Assembly (NCBI RefSeq): GCF_001632365.1
Contig: NW_024468555.1
Location: 62,001-126,000, forward strand
Origin: Laetiporus sulphureus 93-53
Taxonomy: Eukaryota > Basidiomycota > Agaricomycetes > Polyporales > Laetiporaceae
Direction: 5' to 3'
Length of the DNA stretch: 64,000 nucleotides
Both the position numbers and the translations under genes were made by a program. Positions 1-10,257 of this stretch are shown in pieces. Below the pieces are notes generated by a model that saw nothing but the letters and a program-made list of their open reading frames with translations, was not told the DNA's origin and did no database searches. Every line of letters starts with the position of its first letter. Position 1 is the stretch's first letter.

Positions 1-605
1 AACATATTCAGTGCTTTCATCAGGGATTGGATCCCACTCATCGACGAGTATCATTATTGTACGTCGTCTTCGTCATTGTCTCGCACTTGTGACAATCTCC
101 GATGCTGACTTCGTGCAACAGATACCGCTCCTTAGGTTTTAATGCTCTCATGCGGCTTGCTCCTGTGACGATCGTTTTGTCTGATCTCTGTGATATTCAT
201 GCTTTCCATTGCTCTTCTACGGGCCGTGCGTCGCGCATCGCGTACGCGTGACCTCCCCGCTTCTGAGCGAAGACGAATGTTGGGTGTTCTCAATTGTGCT
301 TCCGGACCGCGCAGCAACACGCGAATGTCCAGACGGCCCTTCGCCAGGAGCATATAGTGAGCTCATCGTGGGTCTATCTCCGCATTTATCTCCACATGGT
401 CGATACGATCGCCATCATGTATCGCTAACGCATTTCAGAGTGTGTTCTAGCCTGCTGTAGTCGCAAACGTGGAGGAAGACGGTCAATCAGATGGCGCCGA
501 TCATGATATGATGTGAGCAGCGGCCAGGGCTTTAGGAGTCCGTCGGTCGTGGAAAGGATGCTAGCGCTACATTCCGACGATCGTCATCTGAGCTCTTGTG
601 TACCG
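1..605. other. left edge, no gene seen
   Basis: Open frames here are short, lack splice-consistent partners and show no recognisable family. The last part is presumably the 5' flank of the cupin gene that follows. Nothing else is supported. Confidence 0.5.
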
Positions 606-1369
606 ATGTCAGCTGAACTTCCACCGCCGCTCCGTATTGTGACGGGACATACTGACATTGGGTGGTCTTCCATCCGGAGCGAGGATCGTGTGGAGCCTAA
701 AGTGAGCGTAGTAGCCTTCGTGCTGTTTGGAACGTATGCTAATGTGGCGTGTATATCATTGCGGCCGGAATGACAGAAGACGGCAGGCTTTTTGGGCGTA
801 CAAGGCGCCCCTTTATGGGTGACAGACAGCGTACCGACGAATGACAATAACAACGAGTGAGTATTTCTTTGTGCGGGTTTTGCCAGACGCTATAGGACCG
901 CCGTGTCGTACAGCGTTGATGGAGCGACAAGACAAACAGAAGGGGACTTTGGACTTGTTATGAGGAATGGGACAGTCCTGAGGTATACGGACATTGCCCC
1001 GGGAGCGATGGCTTTCATGGTAACGCTAATTCATACCTTTTGGCAACGTTCGGACTCACCAGTACGACAGCATCGCTCATCATCTTTTGATTACAACGTC
1101 CTGAGTGAGTTGCATATCTAGCGAGTCGATCAGTCAAGGCTGATACGACACTGCTTTCCGAAGTCCGTGGGAAGCTCATACTGGAGATGGAAGACGGCAC
1201 CGAGAGGACACTCGAGACGCCTGGGGACATTGTCATTCAGCGCGGGACATTACACGCTTGGAGGAACCCTGGTCCGGAATGGACCCGATTTGTATCGGTG
1301 TTGGTGGATGCGAAGCCTGCTCTGGTGAACGGCGAGCCGTTAGAGCCAGATATATATTGCCAAACGTAA
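606..1369 (+). CDS. small cupin-domain protein
   Basis: Exons 606-701, 777-856, 914-1019, 1071-1104, 1134-1369 join in phase to give 183 aa. The N-terminus carries the RIVTGHT motif typical of fungal single-cupin proteins. The middle has DSVPTNDNNN followed by a glycine-rich strand. The C-terminal half holds the conserved cupin motif with a metal-ligand-type histidine (RGTLHAWRNPG) after the beta-barrel turn PGDIVIQ. Such proteins form a six-stranded beta-barrel; many bind a metal and some are dioxygenases or isomerases, but the substrate here cannot be read. No signal peptide, so probably cytosolic. The gene is tail-to-tail with the L-rhamnose dehydrogenase (198 bp between stop codons). Start chosen because the ATG at 606 directly precedes the conserved motif. 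Family assignment is firm; function is open. Confidence 0.85.
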
Positions 1370-1566
1370 TATGAAATCGGGTCCTGGAAACGCGGAGTGC
1401 CAGTGTGTCTTCCCGCGGGATCTGCAGGCTACCTCGAGCATAGAGTCAAGCGTGCGCTCAGGATTCTCAGTGTTCCGTAAATTTATAAACTCCACAGTGC
1501 GATCGAGACGCATGAATGCTGAAGTGACGAAATATTCTGCGCGACGGTATCGCTGCTTTCCTTTCT

Positions 1567-2646
1567 TTACTGCAGGTTCACAAAAAGCCCTCCGTCAACC
1601 AACAGCGGTGCTCCGGTCACGTACTTGGCTAGGTCGCTCGCAAGGAACACAACCGGCCCTGCGATATCTTCCGGTGCTATAAGCCGGCGTATCTGCTCAA
1701 CCCTGAGAATGGCGTGTGTGTGGGTATGCACTCACCGCCCAGTCGGCCGAGGGCCGTCCTACCGACCATGTAGTCGCGCTTCGCGGTATTCGAGAGGTCC
1801 TCTTTGTTGATGTCCGTGGCGATTGTCCCCGGCAGGACGGCGTTCGCGCGGATGTTGTACTTCCCGAGGGCGAGCGCACAGCTCTGCATGAGCGAGAGGA
1901 TGCCAGCTTTTGTTGGGGTGTAGTGGCTAGAAAAAGCCGGTCGATTTTTTGTTCGCAGAGACGTTTGAAAGGGTACGTGCCATTGAAACTCGCCCCCGAC
2001 CAGCGCAGATATCGAGGATACGCCGATGATCGACCCACCCTGTGGCGTTTGAGACTTCATCTGGTTTGCCACCGCTGCAAGTACAAAGTCAACTATACAA
2101 GTAGACTCGTACAATTTATGGCATACCTTGGACGATATAGAACGACCCATCCAAATTGACTGCACGAGTTCGCTGCCATGTCGCGTGCGGCATGGTCAAG
2201 AACTCAGCAAATGGACAAATTCCAGCGTTGCTAACGAGCACATCTTCAAGGAATGATCTTCAGCATACGTTCACCTAGCGAACTTGCAATCTGAAGCCTG
2301 AGGGCTCACCTATGCGTCCGAATGCTGCAACGCCTGCCTCGACGATCTACGACCGTGGTGGTGGTGGTTGAGAGGATCGCAATCTGGCGCACGTGAGACG
2401 ACGCACCGTGGTCGAAGTGGCGGGATCGGCGATGTCGCCTGGGACTACCGCCACGCGCGCGTTGGGATATCGTGTCTCTATCTCCTCCTTCAAAGCCTGA
2501 ATTTCTGCCTGCGTCTCTTTGTCGCCCAAATAATGCAGTATGAGCCCCAATGCGCCCTGGTTGGCAGACTCGACTGCACAAGCTCGCCCGATGCCTCGCG
2601 ACGCGCCAGTGATGCAAACAACTTTGTTCGGAAGTAGTCCTGACAT
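1567..2646 (-). CDS. RHA1: L-rhamnose-1-dehydrogenase-like SDR
   Basis: Exons (minus) 2646-2407, 2346-2310, 2243-2127, 2074-1981, 1926-1736, 1676-1567 give 262 aa, the usual size. It is a classical short-chain dehydrogenase: TGASRGIG cofactor loop near residue 15, SNAG in the middle, a catalytic Ser in GVSSIS, and YTPTK as the YxxxK pair. The C-terminal stretch ([20 protein letters not shown], ending FVNLQ) matches fungal L-rhamnose-1-dehydrogenases, which oxidise L-rhamnose to L-rhamnono-1,4-lactone with NAD(P)+ as the first step of the non-phosphorylated rhamnose pathway, consistent with pectin or hemicellulose use. The fourth intron (1980-1927) needs a GC donor (GCACGT). It is 54 nt and stop-free, so retention would insert 18 residues next to the catalytic Tyr. 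Divergent from the KARI-like gene, with 351 bp between starts. Other sugar SDR activity remains possible. Confidence 0.88.
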
Positions 2647-2997
2647 GATTCGGGGACTGCTCTGCCGCGACGTTGCGTCAAGCAGGCCAGGGCGATGTGC
2701 TGCTGCTCTATCTGATACCGCATGAAATTGAACAGTTCATGCGCCGGAAGCTGAGGCTGATGCCTGGAGTGTTGCTCACGGACCGCTGCTTCCGTCGGTA
2801 TGTCACAGGGACGACGCTTGCTGTTAAAGCAGGGCATGATGACTATGTCAGATGTGCAGAGAGACGTTAAAAGTTACCCCGCGAAGCCACGGTACGGTCC
2901 TACCTTCCGAACGGACGAACGTGAAGTGGGATATAAAAGTCATCATTCCGTGCCGTTGGTTCTGTCGTCGAAGGCTTGCTCGTTGACATTGAACACG
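2647..2997. promoter_or_regulatory. shared divergent promoter, RHA1 / KARI-like
   Basis: The 351-bp interval lies between two start codons facing away from each other and has no supported coding exon. It contains an AT-rich TATAAAA-like stretch near 2931-2937, about 60 bp upstream of the plus-strand start. A shared promoter is inferred from the arrangement only. Confidence 0.4.
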
Positions 2998-4460
2998 ATG
3001 CCCTCCGCAAAGATGTGAGCGAGGAGCCATATCCTATACCATCGACGTGCTGACGGTTTGCCGCCATCTCTAGCTACTACGACGCTGACGCCGATCTGGG
3101 CCTGTTGAAGGAGAAGAAGATTGTCTTCTTAGGGTAGGTGCTTCTCTCGCGAGCGGTTGCTTGCCGCTCATGCGAACTGTATCAGTTTTGGAAACCAGGG
3201 TGCTGCGCAGGCTCAGAACCTCCGTGATACTGGCGTCTCCAATGAGCAGATCCTCATCGCGAACCGGACCGACTCGTACGCAGAGGATGCGAAGGCGAAG
3301 GGCTTCAACGTTGAACACGACTTTGTCAAGGCCGCTAAGGTTGCGGATGGTCAGTTGTATACGGTCTACAAACCCCACACAAAGCTGACCGTACCTTGGG
3401 ATACAGTGGTCTTCATTCTGATCCCTGATCAAGTTCAGCCTCGTGTCTTTAACGAGCAGTTTGCTCCTAATCTTAAGGATGGCACAACCATCGTTGTCGC
3501 CAGCGGCTACAATGTGTACTTCAAGCTTTTGACCTTCAAGCCCTCACAAGATGTCGTCATGGTCGCTCCCCGGTGAGCATATATTCGCTCGCTTAGCAGA
3601 TCGAAGATTAACATTTCATCAGGATGATCGGATCGTCCGTACGCAGCCTTTACGTCAAAGGAAAGGGCTTTCCGTGCTTCGTCTCCGTAGAGCAGGACGG
3701 AACAGGCAATGGTCTTGTAATCGCTTTGGCGCTCTCGCGAGCGATCGGAGCGACAAAAGCCGGTGCTATCGCGTCTTCGGTGCGCGAGGAGACTGCCATG
3801 GATCTGATGGCAGAGCAAGCTCTCTGGCCAAACATCATTATGTTATTTAGGCACGTAGGTTATAGTTCCGTGTTCACGTTAGCTGAACTCGCTTGCGCAG
3901 GGAGGCGTTCGTTGTGCTGAAGGAAGCAGGTTGTTCAGACGAGGCACTGTGTTACGAGATGTGAGTGCTGTCCGCTAATTCACCGTCCAAAACTTTGTAT
4001 CTGATATGATGTCTCAGGTGGATGTCCAAGGAGCCTGCGGAGATCTTCGAGCGTGCAGCTGAAGACGGTTTCATTGCTCAGGTTTGTACTTGATCCGAGC
4101 TTTACAAGTCAATTCTCACCACAGTTTTATACAGCTCAAATACCACTCAACGGTGTCGCAGTATGGACAACTAAGCGGGTCGTTGGCGCTAGACGGCCGG
4201 GCCGCCCGTGAGCACTTCAAGAACATCTTGTATAACCAGGTAGAGTGTCGTGCGCTTCGCGAAAACAGAACACTGGTATAACGAATGGTGATGATTAGGT
4301 GCTCAACGGCAAGTTCTGTGCTGAGTTCAGCAAGATCGAAGAGGACCTGGAGAAGGAGGGGGATGCCAATCCTCTCAACCAGCTATACAAGAAGGCAGAA
4401 GAAACTGAGCTTGTACAGGCGGAGAAGAGAGTGCGATCCAGACTTGCGAATCTCCTGTAG
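2998..4460 (+). CDS. ketol-acid reductoisomerase-like protein, compact form
   Basis: Nine exons: 2998-3014, 3074-3133, 3186-3349, 3407-3572, 3623-3850, 3901-3960, 4018-4081, 4135-4239, 4299-4460; 341 aa, all phases consistent. Residues 7-30 (YYDADADLGLLK then GFGNQGAAQAQN) are the start of the KARI Rossmann domain, laid out as in short class I bacterial enzymes and without the mitochondrial presequence of yeast Ilv5. DLMAEQ in the C-terminal helical domain keeps the Asp and Glu that bind Mg. However, the SHGFN-type motif reads VASGYNV, and the APKxPG motif reads APRMIG, so the positions of the catalytic His and Lys hold Ser and Arg. It may therefore be a reductase acting on another 2-keto or 3-hydroxy acid rather than the valine-pathway enzyme. 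Intron 5 (3851-3900) uses a GC donor. Family firm, reaction uncertain. Confidence 0.85.
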
Positions 4461-5386
4461 CGACCTCTGAGACTTTACGATCATGTACAAACATAGATTC
4501 CATGTCTTACTCCATCTTCGCACTTCTTTAGACTGGAAAGTCTATAAGGTCGATGAGAAACCCGCCTTTGTGTAAGGTGCTACGTGGAGCGACCTCCGGG
4601 TTCCGAAAAAGAGGACTGGGTCTGGAAGTTATACAAGGCCTTCTATTATATTAAGCAGGGTGGTCAAACATAAAACTGAGCTCTGGATGCTCAACTCCAC
4701 GCTACTGGCTTCAAGTTTACTCACCGAGTCGGACCTCGTAAGTACCGCATCTATTACTGTCACACTTCGGAGGGCGGCATTCAATGAATTTGCTCTTGTC
4801 ATGAGCATGAACTGTTCACTGCTGCTGGGACTTTCAGATGGGAGATTAGTAATTGCTTGCCTGCCCGGCTTGAAGGGCGCTCGAGTTGGCGCCACCATGT
4901 CGATTCATCGACGAAACTATATCTCACTTTGTAAGCATTTTTAGCAGCGATACCACATCACGATTGCTGTGAGGGCCTCATTGCCAGCGTTAGCAAATCA
5001 TAGCCCTCAATAATCACGGAGCCCACCAAATTACTGTACACCTTTCCATAATTAGAGTTCATCGACATCCCCTAAACCGTGTCTGCCCACCGTCCATGTT
5101 CTCCACAAAAATACTGAAGACGGATTCCTGACCACTGCTATTGTGCATGCCATATGCCTTGGCACGTCACACTCGGACCCAACCTCGTCCGTTTCATCGG
5201 ACTCTGGCGTACCGTAAGGCCAGTGGCGTCTGGCGTCGGATTTTAGAGTCCTGTGACTGGTGGTGTGACGTCTTGTGATGGATGTGACAGGACGGGTACA
5301 CGGGCCCTAGGCCCAGTTCGGCATTCACAACTTCGTCGTACAAAAACTTTCTCTCGCAGTCTCTTCACAAAGCAGTGCTCTCCGCG
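4461..5386. other. intergenic, 926 bp
   Basis: No supported gene. Short frames around 4629-4944 on both strands have no splice-consistent continuation. The last 100 bp is pyrimidine-rich and precedes the splicing-factor start. Confidence 0.5.
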
Positions 5387-7849
5387 ATGTCGTCTGTTAC
5401 TGACAAGATGGATGTAGACAGAGAGGGGTCTCTTGACCGGAAATCCAAGTCGTGAGTGGTTGCACGAATCCAGTTAGCTGGTCCTTTGATGACTCTGCTT
5501 ACACATAGGTCTCGCAACCATTCGACGGAAACACACCGCACAAAGCGTTCGCACCGCTCGCGCTCAAGGGAGCGCGACAGGGACCATGACCGAGAGAGAC
5601 GAGAGAGGCGACGTGAACGTGGCGAACCAGATGAAAGACGTAGAAGAAGTCGAAGTCGCGACCGACGTGACCGAGATCGCTCGCGCGAGAAATATAGAGA
5701 CCGGGAGAGAGTCTACGACAGAGAGAGAGACCGTGATCGTGACAAGGATCGGGACCGCGAGCGACGCAGGGAAGAACGTCACCTCGAGAGAGCGAGGGGC
5801 GAAAGTCGTCACAGCCATCGCGAACACGACGACAAGGAGCCAAGAGACCGACGCAGAAAGCGTGGCAATGAAACGGACGAAGTTGATGGACGGGAGCCTG
5901 ATGACCGTTCCAAGAGAAAGAAGGGCGACGAAGGGCCGGAAGAGTCCTCTCTTCCCGCGCCTCCGCCCTCTGCTGGACTTCCACCCCCGCCGCCTCCTAT
6001 GACTGATAGTCCTCGCCGTCGCAGAGATCGCTCACGTGAACCTGACCGCAGGTTTGGTGACAGGCCTAGGGCTCGTGATCCTCGCGACGAATTCGATGAC
6101 TTGCTGCGCTATCGCCGGGACGTTCCACGCGATGTGGAACGCGAGCGGGCACCCAGAGAGCGTGGACCTTCTATTCCGCTCGACGAAGTGCTTCCAATAA
6201 GTCGCAACCACACAGCGTCTCCCGTCAGGTCAGTTCCTTCCATCAATTTCGTTTGGACCAGAAAGACACCAACTTCACATGTTCTTAGGCGCCCATCCCC
6301 TTCGTACGAGCCGCCTTTGGAGGATCTTTTGAACGATGAGCCGAAAGAAGACGACTCCGAAGCTCGGTCCGTCTTCGTTTCTCAGCTTGCTGCACGGCTC
6401 ACTGCTCGTGATCTTGGATACTTCTTCGAAGACAAGCTCGGTGAAGGAACCGTTATGGACTCGAGAATTGTCACCGACAGGATTTCCAGGCGATCCAAAG
6501 GGTATGCCATGCTTGTTCGCTCCGAAATTATTGGGTTCTCAAACTTGACAATTTCAGGATCGGATATGTGGAGTTCCGCTCGGTTGACCTTGTAGATAGA
6601 GCTATTGCTCTCAGTGGCACGGTCGTAATGGGTCTTCCTATCCAAGTTCAACATACTGAAGCCGAGAGAAACAGACTTCATCCAGGAGACGGGTAATGAT
6701 TCGGACTAATTTCATGAGAGTCTGGCGCTTATTGATTGACAGCAATCTGAACCTCCCGCCTGGCGTTAGTGCGCCTCATGGTGGCATGCAGTGAGTTACT
6801 ACAATTTTATAGTATTTCGTGTTTGACAACAAATCCCCGCCAGACTATACGTGGGCTCATTGCATTTCAACCTTACGGAGTCCGACATCAAGCAAGTGTT
6901 TGAACCATTTGGCGAACTTGAATTTGTCGATCTCCACAGGGATCCAATGACAGGCCGCAGCAAGGGTTATGCCTTCGTGCAGTGGGTATAATCTTCTTGT
7001 TTTGCATTATCAAGCGCTTATTCGTCGGCTTTGCAGGTACAAACGTACGGAAGATGCCAGAATGGCTCTGGAGCAGATGGAAGGGTTTGAACTAGCAGGC
7101 CGTACTGTGCGTCGACCATCTCGTGACTTATGCTAGGTGCTGATGAAATGTATAATTCAGTTACGAGTTAATACGGTGCACGAGAAAGGAACCGTGAAGT
7201 ACACGCAACAGGATTCTCTGGACGAAGCCGGCGGTGAGCGATCTCAAACCGGACTGACAAAAGCTGTGACTTATTCTACTGTCTCTAGGTGGTAATTTGA
7301 ACGCAGCTTCACGACAGGCGCTGATGCAGAAACTTGCTAGAATCGATCAGCCTGTTGTGCAGCCACTTCCGATGTACGCCCACTTCTTCGTAATGCCAAG
7401 CCTTCGCTCAATCGTAGTTGCTGAATTACAGAATGAAGCCCAATATCCCTCAGGCTATGCAATCGCGCTCGGTCCTTCTGAAGGACATGTTCAATCCCGA
7501 GAAGTGAGTGCCTTTGCTGCGAAAAAAACCTTGAGGCTTTGTAATAACATCTGGGCACAGTGAAACCGAGCGTGATTGGGACAAGGAGCTTGCCGAGGAT
7601 GTCAAGGGCGAATGCGAGGAAAAGTACGGCAAAGTCGAATTTATCAAGGTGGAGAAAGAGTCGCAGGTACTTGTGCAAATATTTATAAATTGTTCGACAC
7701 TAATGGCTCTTCAGGGAGAGATTTATGTCAAGTTTGACTCAGTCGAGTCGGCCAAGAAAGCTGTGCAAGGCCTGAATGGTCGTTGGTTCGGCGGCAATCA
7801 AGTCTCGGCCGCCTTCATCTCGGACGCGATTATGCAAGCACACCAGTGA
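5387..7849 (+). CDS. rsd1: RS-rich splicing factor of the RBM39/CAPER (Rsd1) family
   Basis: Twelve exons (5387-5451, 5509-6228, 6289-6501, 6558-6692, 6743-6790, 6844-6981, 7037-7106, 7161-7233, 7289-7373, 7432-7503, 7561-7666, 7715-7849) give 619 aa. Residues 20-150 are a dense Arg/Ser, Arg/Asp, Arg/Glu low-complexity segment, followed by a proline-rich patch. RRM1 begins with RSVFVSQLAARLT, RRM2 with LYVGSLHFNLTE (RNP2) and contains SKGYAFVQ (RNP1). A C-terminal UHM-type RRM ends in GRWFGGNQVSAAF, the RxF loop that binds SF3b1 or U2AF tryptophan ligands in this family. Known homologs act in 3' splice-site recognition in the nucleus. The last exons are small and densely split by introns. The start at 5387 gives the usual short acidic leader before the RS region. 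Confidence 0.93.
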
Positions 7850-8781
7850 TATCTTCTAACAAGAGAGGCTAAGGTTGTTGTATGGTTCTGATGCTGAATA
7901 TCTCGTTTGTGACACAGGAGCCTACGAGATTCTATGTATATCTGTGCTGTTTCGATTCTTGTTACCGTGATGACGCTCTAAGAATGACATACTATGCAGA
8001 TGTCAACTTCGCTTCTCATCGCTCATGGATATTCCGTGGAATTACAACAATTGAGGCAGGTTTATCACTGACGTTTGCTCAATGAAATACGTCAATCATT
8101 GCTCTCAACCTAGTCTTTTTGTGATAGAATACGGAAGCACTCGACTTTGCCGGGCACGTCGATCAGGCCCTGACATCTCGCACTATTTGGTTTCTGCTCG
8201 ATGAAGCGGATGAGTTATTACTCTGCCGGATGCGGCTTCAATTCGCGTTATCCTGTGTTGCGCAGGTGACGTCTCTGATAGCATATGCGAAGCTTCACAG
8301 TGACATTAGGGTCAGGGAGAGACTGCTGATACCGCAAGCACCTCGCGAAGTGCGCCGCACAAATGAAGACATTCGAAGCCTTTGGGATGCTATGCGACGT
8401 TAGCAATTGCAGGGCTCACAGCATAGGACCTCGTGTCTCAAATTCAAGGATTCACGCTCTTCAAGGTTGCCTTCCACACAACTTCGCACGCGTAAATCCG
8501 AAGTACATTCAGGTAAGGTCTCAGTCACATCCTAGTACTTTACATTTCGGTATCCTAGATCGTGATAAAGGTTTACAATGTCGCACGATGAGACCTATCC
8601 GCCTTGTCTTGGTCATTAATTGGTCTTGAATGCTTCTGTCAACACCTGGACTGCATCAGAGAAAAACGTCCTGGCAATCGTCAAAACGCTAGTGGCGTGA
8701 AGTCGTCGATCAGCCAACGTAAGGGTGAGATGACTAACAACTAACCCTGCATATCCAAAGGATCGTTTAGAGATTCATCGT
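7850..8781. other. intergenic, 932 bp, with an orphan open frame
   Basis: An open frame of 91 codons runs from 8128 to 8403 on the plus strand, preceded by a tag that could be a 3' splice site. It lacks a start codon and reads as a mildly helical protein ending WDAMRR. No upstream exon with matching phase could be identified, so it is left as a possible exon or relic. The rest holds nothing recognisable. Confidence 0.3.
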
Positions 8782-9915
8782 TCAACGTGAGCGACGCGCT
8801 CCTAGGATGAGTATTGCAACATACCATCCATGGCCAAGATAGGGTGAGGTGCGCCCTTGTACATCTTGACTTCGCCTTCAACTCCAGCTTTCTTCAGCTT
8901 CTCAGCATATGCAATGCCCTCATCCCTGAGGATGTCCAGCTCCATTACAGCGATCCACGCCTTTGTTACTTTCTTGACCAGCTCTTCGGGTGCGAATATA
9001 GGGGAAGCGTCCCATGCTAGTCTGTCCTTCTCGTTCGGTAAGTAGTTGTCGCGGAACCACAACATCCGCCCTGGAGAAAGCTGGACAGTATTGGCGTTCT
9101 CCGACCACGATTTGTATGGTTCGCCAGAAGTTGTCGCCGTGTTGTCCACCGCCGGCACCGACAAGAATTGAAGGACCAATGGAATCGGCGGCTCCGCGGC
9201 AGCAGCTTTCAAAGCGACGACTGCGGCAAGGTTTCCTCCACTGCAGGTCTCGTGAGGGTTGAATGTCAAGGATCGAAAAAGGAACGCACCTAGAGGATCC
9301 TCCAACGGCTAACTTGTTGGGGTCGACGTTAAGCTGCTCTTTGCCGTTTCGAGCAACCCAATACAGTGCCTCTTCCGCATCTTCGACGGCGGCAGGATAC
9401 GGATCCTCCGGCCCTAATCGATAGTCGACCGAGATGACTATACAGTTGGCCCCTGCAAGACAACAAATACTCGACATCATTACAAGCATGGTTCAATGCA
9501 ATTTGCTTACGCTTGCACATGTTGGTGCAGAACGCGCTCTCGGTGTCGATGTTGCCTAGCGTCCATCCACCTACATCGATGGCTCAGAACGTACGATCAG
9601 CATGCGAACAGCAGTCCTCTTGCCTCCATGGAAGTACAGGAGAACAGGCCATCCTGACAACGGCGCCGAACCCTCAGGAGTGAAGACGCGCATCGCGCAT
9701 TTGCTTAACGACAGGTCTTTTATGCTGCCGACTTTCAAGGGCTCGGAAGCACCAGCAACCGGCGCATTCGTACGGACTGCAGGGTTCCAAGGCTGGAGAT
9801 GAAGCGGAACCTGATACAGAGCAGTCTTGTTGTGGAACTCGACATACTCTGGATCAAGTTTCAACAGCACATCAGGGTGGATCGGTTGATGAATTTGTCG
9901 TTCGAGTGCAGCCAT
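8782..9915 (-). CDS. alpha/beta hydrolase fold-3 (HSL-family esterase)
   Basis: Exons (minus) 9915-9624, 9570-9511, 9452-9290, 9240-8825, 8801-8782 give 316 aa. The oxyanion-hole motif HGGGW is completed across intron 1. The nucleophile elbow reads GGSSSGGN, where most HSL esterases have GDSAGG. The catalytic Asp is likely in ELDILRDEG and the His in GAPHPI. No signal peptide, so an intracellular carboxylesterase or lipase-like enzyme is likely. Intron 1 (9623-9571) has a GC donor (GCAAGA); reading through it destroys HGGGW, so splicing is required. A run of 13 C residues lies just 5' of the start codon on the coding strand. Divergent from the D-serine dehydratase-like gene. Substrate unknown. 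Confidence 0.88.
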
Positions 9916-10257
9916 TGTGGGGGGGGGGGGGTGATGGGGATGATAAACTCCGGCAATTCGATACTTATATCGGCCGTGAAACTATAATTGCGCGTTATCT
10001 ACAGCATGACAATGGAACGGGCATGATACTGCGAAACAGGAAAGAGAAGCGCACCATGGTAAGGTTAACGCTCGGTCACGGCCTCGAGGACAGCACACGG
10101 ACCGGCCTCAAGAACGGCAGGAGCACACGAGCAGGACGGCATGATCACGTGTCATCCTTGGAATCGATATCACAGCGTGAAGTGGAGGGCGTCGTGTCTA
10201 ACAACGACCACTCGCAAGGGGGACTGCGTCACCTGCGGAAGTTTACTGCCAACCACC
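9916..10257. promoter_or_regulatory. divergent intergenic region with a 13-nt G/C homopolymer
   Basis: The region separates the hydrolase start (9915, minus) from the D-serine dehydratase-like start (10258, plus). A run of 13 G on the plus strand (9919-9931) sits three bases from the hydrolase ATG, i.e. in its immediate 5' UTR. An open frame continues upstream of 10258, but the conserved protein begins at 10258. Shared regulation is inferred from geometry. Confidence 0.4.

Noticed and set aside
5499..6002. Long open frames on both strands across the RS-rich region of the splicing factor
   Set aside because: They arise from the repetitive Arg/Ser codons of the real exon and have no start context, domain or splice partners.
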